From positions 1 to 7,982 of the forward strand of contig JAGUUF010000248.1 in assembly GCA_020063545.1 (NCBI GenBank): a stretch of DNA of 7,982 bases, written 5' to 3'. Below are positions 1 through 6,213 of this stretch, in pieces. The notes below the pieces were generated by a model. That model was not told the DNA's origin and searched no databases. It saw only the letters and a program-made list of their open reading frames with translations. Each line of letters begins with the position of its first letter. Within the stretch, counting starts at the first letter, position 1. This stretch comes from Cytophagales bacterium. Its GTDB lineage: Bacteria > Bacteroidota > Bacteroidia > Cytophagales > Cyclobacteriaceae. Made by a program: the position numbers and the translations under genes.

Positions 1-91
1 AGTGAAAAAAATATACCTCACCATCTATCCGAATTACCTGAAGGATGGGTATTTGGTTGAGCCGTTTGAAACCCCTGAAAATCAAGTTTAG
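1..91 (+). CDS. C-terminal tail of an unidentified protein (cut by window edge)
   Basis: The frame whose first full codon is at position 2 stays open to a TAG at 89-91. It gives 29 residues ending in EPFETPENQV, with a mixed polar and aromatic composition. The codon choices resemble those of the other genes here. A second frame (from position 1) is also open, up to a TGA at 58-60, so the choice of frame is not certain. The longer frame is preferred because a terminator-like hairpin follows its stop. No family can be named from so short a tail. It could also be non-coding sequence. Confidence 0.4.
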   Translation, partial: VKKIYLTIYPNYLKDGYLVEPFETPENQV

Positions 92-108
92 TGTCAGGCG
101 GTTTTTTT
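72..108 (+). terminator. Possible intrinsic terminator after the first reading frame
   Basis: CCTGA (74-78) pairs with TCAGG (94-98). The stem can extend by two C-G pairs if C99 is bulged. A run of seven T follows at 102-108. The loop is long (15 bases) and contains the TAG stop of the upstream frame, so the structure is only moderately convincing. It would separate the upstream gene from the tRNA gene. Confidence 0.35.
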
Positions 109-115
109 ACCTTTG
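108..115 (+). promoter_or_regulatory. Bacteroidota-type -7 element for the tRNA gene
   Basis: TACCTTTG is an exact match to the Bacteroidota -7 consensus TAnnTTTG and lies 33 bases before the mature tRNA. The -33 partner is weak: TTTA at 87-90, with 17 bases between. The function is inferred from motif and position only. Confidence 0.45.
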
Positions 116-148
116 CAAATCTAAACGTAAAACCCCGCTTGCAGCGGT

Positions 149-223
149 GGTCTCATAGTTCAATGGATAGAATAGGAGTTTCCTAAACTCTTGATCTGGG
201 TTCGACTCCCGGTGAGACCACCA
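149..223 (+). tRNA. tRNA-Arg, anticodon CCT
   Basis: A full cloverleaf can be drawn by hand. The acceptor stem GGTCTCA (149-155) pairs perfectly with TGAGACC (213-219). The D stem is GTTC/GAAT. The anticodon stem GGAGT/ACTCT closes the loop TTCCTAA, which places anticodon CCT at 182-184. The T stem CTGGG/CCCGG closes the loop TTCGACT. The discriminator is A220 and the CCA end (221-223) is encoded. The tRNA reads AGG arginine codons. Bases 141-148 and 220-227 are also complementary, so the precursor may form a longer acceptor helix (see findings). Confidence 0.95.
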
Positions 224-235
224 CTGCCTTTCGGG

Positions 236-263
236 TAACCGCAATCCGGGTTAATTTCCTTTT
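236..263 (+). terminator. Possible weak terminator after tRNA-Arg
   Basis: TAACC (236-240) and GGTTA (249-253) can form a 5-bp stem with an 8-base loop. A T-rich stretch follows (TTT CC TTTT, 255-263). The position just after the tRNA fits, but the stem is short and the T run is interrupted. Confidence 0.3.
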
Positions 264-275
264 ACTATTGCCGGC

Positions 276-306
276 TTTGAAAATGCCCACCGGGTTTCTA
301 ACTTAA
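276..306 (+). promoter_or_regulatory. Candidate promoter for the AAA+ ATPase gene
   Basis: TTTG (276-279), a 19-base gap and TAACTTAA (299-306) resemble the Bacteroidota -33 / -7 arrangement of TTTG and TAnnTTTG. The -7 box departs from consensus in its last two bases. It would start transcription about a dozen bases before the ATG at 326. It is proposed from motif and spacing alone. Confidence 0.35.
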
Positions 307-325
307 AGCTGCAATTACCCTCAGC

Positions 326-2134
326 ATGTCATCCGAAAATAACGAGAACCGCCTTGAAAATGCCGGCACCGCACCGGTAGCCACCCATTACAAATTCCGC
401 GAGTTGAAAGTCCATGCCTCCGATGAATGGATGGCCGATGGTACCAAAAAATACCGGCAGGTTTACGACCGCTATGAAACAACCTTTATGCGGGCCGAAC
501 TATCGTTTTACAATAAACTTTTTGATGAGGCCGAATGGGAAGTAACCGTTACACTGAAGTGCTTTGCTTTGGTGCAAAGCGGCAAGCGGGAACTCTGTAA
601 CCTCGTTCAGCAGCGCAAGGTGCTCAAAGATGAAAACATCGTGTATATACGCGACTCATGGGGTAATGCAACACCGGGTGCATTCTGGCTTCGCGGAAAT
701 TATGCCTGGGAAGCTTACATGGATGGCGTGCTGATTGGCGAGGCAAAATTTTTTGTTGAAGATTTGGGGCCTTCGGCTCCGGGTGAAAACCAGTTTTTCG
801 ACATCCGCCATATTAAACTTTTCGAAGGCGATGCCCAGGCATCTGCCCAGCCAGAGAAGAAATACCTTACACGCTTCAGCCAGAAGGACACCCGCTACAT
901 CTGGGGTGAATTTTGTTTTGCGAACAAAACTCAAACCGACTATTATGCCGAGTTGTTTTTCAACTTCTGTGACGATGCCGGCCAGTTAAAGGGACGCAGC
1001 ACCCGGCTCGTTTACATACCGGCCAACACGGCTGGGCAGGTTTATAACCTGTACCCTTCGTGGGGTAACGATGTACCCGGCTCATGGAAAACCGATACCT
1101 ACACCATGGAAGTTGTGTTTATGGATACCCTCATTGCGTCCGTAGTGTTTCAGGTGGGTGATACTGAGCAGGAAGGTAACGTGACACTGATTACGGACCC
1201 GACACAGTTTGCCAAATCCACCACGCTGGCCAATCCGCTTACCGATAAAAGCCTGGATGAAATATTAACCGAAAGCCTGGCCGAACTGAATGCCCTTACC
1301 GGATTGCACAACGTGAAGGAAGAAGTGAATGAAATGGTTAAACTGGTTCGCTTTTACCAGGAAACGGGTAAAGATGTATTGAACAAGTTTTCGCTGCACT
1401 CGGTATTTACCGGCAATCCCGGAACCGGTAAAACCACAGTTGCCCGTATTCTTTCAAAGATTTATAAAGGGCTGGGTATCCTCCAGAAAGGACATTTGGT
1501 TGAGGTTGACCGGCAAGGACTGGTGGCGGGTTATGTTGGCCAGACTGCCCTTAAAACAGCCGAAAAGATTGAAGAAGCCATGGGCGGCATTTTGTTTATT
1601 GACGAAGCGTATGCTTTGGCGAATGAACATGGCTCACAACATGATTTTGGCGCTGAAGCCATCCAGGTAATTCTTAAACGGATGGAAGACTTCCGCGGCA
1701 AGTTTGGTGTTATTGTAGCCGGCTATACCGACAACATGCATGAATTCATTAACTCCAACCCGGGACTTCGTTCGCGCTTCGATAAGTACTTTTTGTTTGA
1801 AGACTACTCACCCGATGACATGTTTGCCATTGCGCTGTCTATCTTTAAAAAGGAGGAAGTGCAACCGGATGATCCTGCAGCTGCGCACCTGAAAAATTAT
1901 TTCACCTTCCTGCATGCCGGCCGCGATAAGCATTTTGGCAATGCCCGTACCGTGCGGCAGGTAGTAGGCGAAGCAGTTAAAAATCAGCACCTGCGCCTGG
2001 CAGCGATGAAAAAAGAAGAACGTACCGAAGATTTAATGAGAACGATAATATTCGATGACGTCAGGGAATTTGAAATCAGGGAACAGGATACCGGTAAAAA
2101 ATCAATAGGCTTTAATGTAGGGAAGAAGGGTTGA
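326..2134 (+). CDS. CbxX/CfqX-type AAA+ ATPase with two N-terminal repeat domains
   Basis: A 602-residue protein, probably cytosolic because no signal peptide or membrane segment is seen. The C-terminal half (about 320-600) is an AAA+ module of the CbxX/CfqX (CbbX-like) family. It has Walker A GNPGTGKT (363-370), a pore-loop-like GYVGQT (402-407, Tyr403), Walker B ILFIDEAYAL (422-431, Asp426/Glu427), a sensor-1 region VIVAGY (462-467) and an arginine-finger-like NPGLRSRF (478-485). Such ATPases form hexamers that remodel partner proteins. The N-terminal half holds two related beta-rich repeats (about 50-148 and 187-280). Each has a WGN-x-x-PG motif (Trp112 and Trp246) followed by an alternating hydrophobic D-x-L-I strand pattern. 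I do not recognise this domain, and it probably selects the substrate. There is no Rubisco context, so the Rubisco activase role of CbbX should not be transferred. The gene ends two bases from the converging YbjN-like gene. Confidence 0.88.
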   Translation: MSSENNENRLENAGTAPVATHYKFRELKVHASDEWMADGTKKYRQVYDRYETTFMRAELSFYNKLFDEAEWEVTVTLKCFALVQSGKRELCNLVQQRKVLKDENIVYIRDSWGNATPGAFWLRGNYAWEAYMDGVLIGEAKFFVEDLGPSAPGENQFFDIRHIKLFEGDAQASAQPEKKYLTRFSQKDTRYIWGEFCFANKTQTDYYAELFFNFCDDAGQLKGRSTRLVYIPANTAGQVYNLYPSWGNDVPGSWKTDTYTMEVVFMDTLIASVVFQVGDTEQEGNVTLITDPTQFAKSTTLANPLTDKSLDEILTESLAELNALTGLHNVKEEVNEMVKLVRFYQETGKDVLNKFSLHSVFTGNPGTGKTTVARILSKIYKGLGILQKGHLVEVDRQGLVAGYVGQTALKTAEKIEEAMGGILFIDEAYALANEHGSQHDFGAEAIQVILKRMEDFRGKFGVIVAGYTDNMHEFINSNPGLRSRFDKYFLFEDYSPDDMFAIALSIFKKEEVQPDDPAAAHLKNYFTFLHAGRDKHFGNARTVRQVVGEAVKNQHLRLAAMKKEERTEDLMRTIIFDDVREFEIREQDTGKKSIGFNVGKKG

Positions 2135-2136
2135 CG

Positions 2137-2589
2137 TTACCCTCTTCCTCCGCCCGAGTACGCAAAGTATTTTGCCTTCAGCTTATCATCGTAGTCATCG
2201 GCATAAATGCCAACGCGGTCCAGTGTGGACTTTATTTCAGATTTATCAAGTCCCTGCAGTTCGCGGATGGCCTTAATGTACGCCTTGTCCTGGAAAATGG
2301 TGAAGCCCACTCCGTAGAGCGAGTGATTTATTTCGAGCAGTTCCTTGGTAAACAGGTGCTGGTTGTTTACAGGCACTTCGCATACAGGCGCCATCACCTG
2401 GATGTACCCGTAGTTGGTCAGGTTGCCTTGTGCGTCTTTCGACTGGAAGATGTCAACCCAGACGCTGGCTGAGCCTAGCTTCAGGTTCCATTGGCCGGGC
2501 TGTTGGCCGCGTGCCGTAGCAGGGTCAATTTTGTATTCAACAAGCACTTCTTCAAAGAGATTGTAGTAGAATTGGATTGGGTGTTGCAT
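2137..2589 (-). CDS. YbjN-like / type III chaperone-like fold protein
   Basis: A 150-residue soluble protein without a signal peptide or membrane helix. The alternating helix and strand layout includes an early amphipathic helix (about 5-18), strands around SASVWVDIFQ and YIQVMAPV, and a helix around FTKELLEINHSL. It resembles the YbjN family, whose fold is shared with CesT-type secretion chaperones. Family members are small and mostly uncharacterised, often seen as adaptors or regulators. The C-terminus is glycine-rich (SGGGRG). The gene converges on the AAA+ gene with only two bases between stop codons, so a shared function is possible but not shown. Upstream, on the minus strand, TACATTTT (2628-2621) is a near match to a -7 box without a clear partner. 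Confidence 0.68.
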   Translation of the reverse strand: MQHPIQFYYNLFEEVLVEYKIDPATARGQQPGQWNLKLGSASVWVDIFQSKDAQGNLTNYGYIQVMAPVCEVPVNNQHLFTKELLEINHSLYGVGFTIFQDKAYIKAIRELQGLDKSEIKSTLDRVGIYADDYDDKLKAKYFAYSGGGRG

Positions 2590-2699
2590 AGGATTTGGGG
2601 CTTTTTTGTGGATTAGGTTGAAAATGTAAGGTAATGGTCAGAGAAAAAAAAGGATTGTAACGGATTTTAAAAACTGCTTTTCGGTCGCCCCTTTGAAGA

Positions 2700-3464
2700 T
2701 CAATTTCCATATATATCATTCAGTACGCCTGCCAATCGTATCCCCGCCTGCATTAACCGCGTGCGCACATCATCGAAATAAAGGTAGGAGTAAGTATAGC
2801 CCAACCGGCCATTGCCGATGTTGTAAACGTTGTTACGGTATGTCATGCTTTCCATTGCCCACTCGCGCACCGATGTTTTTTGCAGGGCTGCAACGGCAGG
2901 AGTTGCAGGAAGAATAATGGATTCGGCCAGTTCGGTATAGCTTAGCCTTGTGTCGTCAATCATGTCGCTGTCCCACACGCGGTGCAGGTTGCTGTCTGTA
3001 CGGAACCACATTACTTTAATATCGTTGCCTCCGCGGTCGTCACCACGCCCCACATGCAGGGGCTGGTGGATGTCGCCAACGAGATGAATAAGAATTTTTA
3101 CATATTCTTTTTCTTGCTGAGGCGAAAGTTTTTTCGATTTTAACTCACTGATGATGCGTTCCAGTGTTTGGATAATATCGCCATTCGGATTTTTTACGGA
3201 TGCTTCATACGTCATCCCGTCCGGAATGGTAACCCAATGCCAGTCCGTCATATAGTTGTAGGTTGAATCCGAGCGCACCTCGTCCATCCAGGTACTGGCC
3301 ATCGCCAGCGACTGACCTTCCAGTATCCGCTCAAGCGCTTTCTTTGCTTTTTTATTCAGGTACTTGCTGGCAATGTGCCCCGTAGCGCGGTGGCCGGTTA
3401 CACCCCAGCCAAATCCGGTTAGTGTAACTATCAATAAAACAACAATACAAACTACCTTCTTCAT
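2700..3464 (-). CDS. Secreted S1/P1-family zinc nuclease
   Basis: A 254-residue protein related to fungal P1/S1 and plant bifunctional nucleases, which cut single-stranded DNA and RNA and remove 3'-phosphates using three zinc ions. Residues 1-19 look like a signal peptide (MKK, then a hydrophobic run). Predicted cleavage after Gly19 leaves Trp20 as the first mature residue, as in P1 nuclease, where the N-terminal Trp binds zinc. All nine ligands expected in the family can be placed: Trp20, His25, Asp61 (STWMDEVR), His76 (DWHW), His127, Asp131 and His137 (HLVGDIHQPLHVG), His161 and Asp165 (HRVWD). The enzyme is therefore probably active in the periplasm or outside the cell, where it may scavenge nucleotides or phosphate. 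It is divergent from the RMD1-like gene and appears to be transcribed alone. Confidence 0.93.
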   Translation of the reverse strand: MKKVVCIVVLLIVTLTGFGWGVTGHRATGHIASKYLNKKAKKALERILEGQSLAMASTWMDEVRSDSTYNYMTDWHWVTIPDGMTYEASVKNPNGDIIQTLERIISELKSKKLSPQQEKEYVKILIHLVGDIHQPLHVGRGDDRGGNDIKVMWFRTDSNLHRVWDSDMIDDTRLSYTELAESIILPATPAVAALQKTSVREWAMESMTYRNNVYNIGNGRLGYTYSYLYFDDVRTRLMQAGIRLAGVLNDIYGN

Positions 3465-3554
3465 AAACGTTGCCTTTCGGCTGCAAATATCTTTAAAATC
3501 GGGTAAAGCATTTTTGTTGACTGCATTATTTTAAATTTAGGGCAATCTTCGGCT
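3465..3554. promoter_or_regulatory. Divergent intergenic region, nuclease / RMD1-like gene
   Basis: These 90 bases separate two divergent start codons, so both promoters probably lie here. Near-consensus -7 boxes can be seen in each direction: TAAATTTA at 3532-3539 for the plus-strand gene and GATATTTG (3491-3484, minus) for the nuclease. Neither has a well-spaced TTTG partner. The existence of promoters is inferred from gene arrangement and the exact sites are uncertain. Confidence 0.35.
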
Positions 3555-4343
3555 ATGGCCCAAACAGTAAAACTTACGGCCCTCCTGGTAGCAAACCAGC
3601 TTGATATTAAAGGAATTAAAAACTTCCTTGACATTAAGCCCATTGCCGATCTGTCATCCGAGTTGTTCTACGGTTTTAGCGGAGGAAAGTACCAATACTA
3701 TTTTAATTATGGTGTAGTTGTTTTTACCGGTTATACCGAGGATGAAATCAAATGGGCTGTTAAAGCGGTGCAGCAGTTTCATAAAAACCCGGTTATACCC
3801 TGGCTACGCGATGAGCACATCCTGCAGGTTGAGCCGGGCAGTGACATGCGGTTCCAGTTTGGTGAGGTAGTATTGAGCAGTTGCGATGAGAAGGTAATCC
3901 GCATTGCCATGTTTAACCTGGCCCAGTCGGTGGCCATGGATCATTACCATGCCGTTACCGAGCAGTTACTGGCCGAGGTAAAAAGTTTTACCTGGCACCT
4001 TGAAACGAGCGGCAAATTGAAAATAAGCCGGAAAAACATGCTGCGGTTTATCGGCAAGGCCCTGAACACGCAAAACGAAGTGGCTGAAAACATTTACATT
4101 TTCGATGCCCCCGAGTTGGTGTGGGATGAAGAATACCTCGACAAGCTGCACCAGGGCCTGATTAAACACTTTGATTTGCGCGTGCGCTTCAGCGAACTGG
4201 AGTATATGATGCGCATCATTGAAGAAAACCTTACCGTCTTCCGCGAAATAAGCAACCAGCGCGAAAGCAGCTTGCTTGAGTTGATTATCATTATCCTCAT
4301 CCTGGTTGAAGTCTTCGACCTGTTTATCTCTAAAATATTGTGA
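3555..4343 (+). CDS. RMD1/DUF155 (YagE-like) family protein with C-terminal membrane anchor
   Basis: A 262-residue protein matching the RMD1 family (DUF155), which includes yeast Rmd1 and the human mitochondrial translation factor RMND1. The bacterial members have no settled function. The body holds the family-like core, with GGKYQYYFNYGVVVFTGY (about 43-60), DEHILQVEPG, and a helical segment IYIFDAPELVWDEEYLDKL (about 180-198). The protein ends in one strongly hydrophobic helix (about 241-259), preceded by NQRESSLLE, which is the usual tail anchor of this family. It therefore probably sits on the inner membrane with its body in the cytosol. The ATG at 3555 is the first in frame after the divergent region. 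The GCS2-family gene starts 38 bases downstream on the same strand, so the two may be co-transcribed. Confidence 0.82.
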   Translation: MAQTVKLTALLVANQLDIKGIKNFLDIKPIADLSSELFYGFSGGKYQYYFNYGVVVFTGYTEDEIKWAVKAVQQFHKNPVIPWLRDEHILQVEPGSDMRFQFGEVVLSSCDEKVIRIAMFNLAQSVAMDHYHAVTEQLLAEVKSFTWHLETSGKLKISRKNMLRFIGKALNTQNEVAENIYIFDAPELVWDEEYLDKLHQGLIKHFDLRVRFSELEYMMRIIEENLTVFREISNQRESSLLELIIIILILVEVFDLFISKIL

Positions 4344-4381
4344 TGCTCCGGCTGCTTTTTCAACTAAATTCTTAAACGGGT

Positions 4382-5617
4382 ATGAACCAGCCGTCACGCA
4401 TTCATCTTTTTCAGGGCTATGGGGTAGAACTGGAATACATGATTGTTGATAATGAAACCCTTGCCGTAAAACCAGTAGCCGATGAATTGCTGAAGCATGA
4501 ACTGGGTTTTTACGGAAGTGATTTTACCCGAAACGCCATAACCTGGTCGAACGAAATGGTGCTGCATGTTATCGAGTTAAAATCCACGCAGCCCGAAATA
4601 AATTTCAATGCCCTCGAAAATGCATTTGCCGATGACATAAAGCGTATTAATGCCATTCTTTCAACCTGGAATGCCCGGCTTTTACCGGGCGGGTGCCACC
4701 CGGCTTTTAACCCGGTAACGGAAACGAAACTGTGGCCGCACGAGAGCCGCGAAGTGTATGAGGCGTACAACCGGATTTTTGATTGCCGCGGCCACGGATG
4801 GTCAAATCTTCAGAGCACCCACCTTAACCTTCCGTTTTATGATGATGAAGAGTTTTCCAGGCTTCATGCTGCTGTGAGGCTTATCTTGCCCATCATACCC
4901 GCGCTCTGCGCCAGTTCACCGCTCATCGAAGGTAAAATCACCGGCTCAGCCGATACACGGCTTAAGTACTATAAGACCAACCAGGCCAAAATTCCCTCGA
5001 TAACCGGTCGGGTAATTCCGGAAGCCGTTTTTTCAAAACGAAATTACCTGAACACCATTTACGATAAGATAAAGTCCGACATCGCTCCACACGATCCGGC
5101 CGGGGTGCTCAATCCCATCTGGGTTAATGCGCGGGGAGCGGTGCCAAGGTTTGATCGGGGCTCTATCGAACTCAGGCTGATGGACGCGCAGGAATGCCCG
5201 GCAGCAGAGATGGCCATACTAACCCTGATTATTGAAACGGTAAAGGCTTTTGTAAACGAGGTTATGTGCGATTTTGAAACGCAGGTAAAATGCCGCACTG
5301 AAATACTTGTGCCTGTGCTCGATCTTGCCATTGAACAGGCCGAGCGGGCCATAATTCATGATCAAAGCTATTTGAAGTTGTTTGGCGTGCCGGCCAGTGA
5401 AATAACGGCCGGAAATTTATGGAAGCATATTTTTGAAAGGCTTATTTACCGCGGCAACGATGCGCTTGAAAAGTGGAAGCCTGAACTGGAAATTGTTTTC
5501 AGTGAAGGTTCCCTGGCAACCCGTATTCTTAAAGCGGTTTCAGTACCCGGTGAATGGTTACCGGTTTACCGACAACTTGCTGATTGCCTTTCTCAGAATA
5601 AGCTGTTTATCCCGTAA
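4382..5617 (+). CDS. Glutamate-cysteine ligase family (GCS2) protein, substrate unknown
   Basis: A 411-residue cytosolic protein of the GCS2-type carboxylate-amine ligase family, which joins an amino group to the gamma-carboxyl of glutamate or a similar acid using ATP. The N-terminal GYGVELEYMIVD (12-23) carries the family's Glu-x-Glu metal/ATP-binding motif (Glu16, Glu18). Further conserved-looking blocks are LLPGGCHPAF (about 100-109), QSTHLNLPF (144-152, His147) and RGSIELRLMD (259-268, Glu263 and Arg265). The length is near that of YbdK-like members. No glutathione synthetase or ATP-grasp partner lies in the window, so glutathione synthesis should not be assumed and no gene symbol is given. 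It follows the RMD1-like gene by 38 bases. A hairpin follows its stop. Confidence 0.82.
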   Translation: MNQPSRIHLFQGYGVELEYMIVDNETLAVKPVADELLKHELGFYGSDFTRNAITWSNEMVLHVIELKSTQPEINFNALENAFADDIKRINAILSTWNARLLPGGCHPAFNPVTETKLWPHESREVYEAYNRIFDCRGHGWSNLQSTHLNLPFYDDEEFSRLHAAVRLILPIIPALCASSPLIEGKITGSADTRLKYYKTNQAKIPSITGRVIPEAVFSKRNYLNTIYDKIKSDIAPHDPAGVLNPIWVNARGAVPRFDRGSIELRLMDAQECPAAEMAILTLIIETVKAFVNEVMCDFETQVKCRTEILVPVLDLAIEQAERAIIHDQSYLKLFGVPASEITAGNLWKHIFERLIYRGNDALEKWKPELEIVFSEGSLATRILKAVSVPGEWLPVYRQLADCLSQNKLFIP

Positions 5618-5625
5618 TACAAAGA

Positions 5626-5652
5626 GTCCTGTCAACAGGATGAAGACAGGAC
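5626..5652. terminator. Hairpin between converging genes, possible two-way terminator
   Basis: GTCCTGTC (5626-5633) and GACAGGAC (5645-5652) are perfectly complementary, giving an 8-bp stem with an 11-base loop. It starts nine bases after the stop of the GCS2-family gene and lies 14 bases beyond the stop of the converging exported-protein gene. That position is typical of a shared terminator. No strong T run follows in either direction. In the minus direction a short TCTTTGTATT follows, so termination may be weak or factor-assisted. Confidence 0.5.
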
Positions 5653-5666
5653 CCGATACAAATCAA

Positions 5667-6074
5667 TTAATTCGTTGCAATCTCCGGTTTGCTTTCGCCA
5701 ACGTGAAGGGTTAATACAGTGGCTTTAAGTTTACGCCCCATGTCGCACCGTACCACAACCTGGTATTGGCCGGGTTTAATGTCAGCCGGAGCTGAAATAT
5801 GAAGGGTACTTTCATCGAACAAACCTGTTGCTGGTTCAAAGCGGGCGGTTAGTCCGGCAGGCAGGGTGGATGGAGCAGTTAACTCGGCCTTGTAACGGGA
5901 GAAATTCCTGGAACGGGCCAGTTGCACACCAACCGATTTGGTTTCTCCGGGCTTTAGGCTCAAACTTGGTTCACTTAACTGAATGGTGTATTCAGTACGC
6001 GGAGCGGTCTGTGCCGGGCTTACCACGGCATAGCTTAACAGCAGCAGGGTGATGATGGGATACAATGTTTTCAT
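5667..6074 (-). CDS. Small exported protein with Ig-like (NEW3-like) domain
   Basis: A 135-residue protein. Residues 1-21 form a typical signal peptide (MKT, a leucine-rich core, then SPA with cleavage likely before Gln22). There is no lipobox cysteine, so it should be a soluble periplasmic or secreted protein. The remainder (about 28-128) has the pattern of one immunoglobulin-like beta sandwich of the kind seen in NEW3-type domains: LKPGETKSVGVQL, LPAGLTARFEP, and HISAPADIKPGQYQVVV. Such domains usually act as spacers or binding modules. No catalytic motif is visible and the function is unknown. It lies downstream of the LytTR regulator gene on the same strand. Its upstream region holds the same paired repeat as the regulator's own, so it is a likely target. 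Confidence 0.72.
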   Translation of the reverse strand: MKTLYPIITLLLLSYAVVSPAQTAPRTEYTIQLSEPSLSLKPGETKSVGVQLARSRNFSRYKAELTAPSTLPAGLTARFEPATGLFDESTLHISAPADIKPGQYQVVVRCDMGRKLKATVLTLHVGESKPEIATN

Positions 6075-6161
6075 AAGAATATTAATTATGTGGATCTTTT
6101 ACGCGAAAGAAACACCGGGGATACGGCAGTCTCAACCCATTGTGGTGAGCAGCGACTTGTT

Positions 6162-6189
6162 TGGGGTAATTTGGGTGGTGGTGGGGTAA
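6162..6189 (-). promoter_or_regulatory. Paired direct repeat, probable LytTR site upstream of the exported-protein gene
   Basis: On the minus strand this reads TTACCCCA-N12-TTACCCCA (plus strand: TGGGGTAA at 6162-6169 and 6182-6189, period 20). The pair lies 87 bases before the start codon at 6074. The same pair, with the same spacing and orientation, lies upstream of the LytTR gene at 7206-7233, while the 12-base spacers differ. LytTR proteins are known to bind direct repeats about two helical turns apart. Assignment to the neighbouring regulator is inferred. Confidence 0.65.
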
Positions 6190-6213
6190 GTTGCCGCCTG
6201 CCGGGGTGAATGG

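Noticed and set aside
658..1068. Two further copies of TGGGGTAA (658-665 and 1061-1068) inside the AAA+ gene.
   Set aside because: Both are the codons of the WGN motif in the two protein repeats (TGG GGT AAT / TGG GGT AAC). They are single rather than paired at a 20-base period and are not upstream of a gene, so they are explained by coding.
2131..2472. Open frame of 113 codons on the plus strand opposite the YbjN-like gene, and similar frames such as 3966-4397 (minus) opposite the RMD1-like gene.
   Set aside because: They lie entirely or largely antisense to genes with clear family features and show no recognisable protein pattern. They are shadow frames.
2594..2600. TTTGGGG upstream of the YbjN-like gene, resembling the LytTR box.
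   Set aside because: It continues as CTTTT rather than TAA and has no second box 20 bases away.
2644..2651. Run of eight A (T on the minus strand) downstream of the nuclease gene, considered as an intrinsic terminator.
   Set aside because: No stable stem precedes it. The nearby GGATT...GGATT is a direct repeat, not an inverted one.
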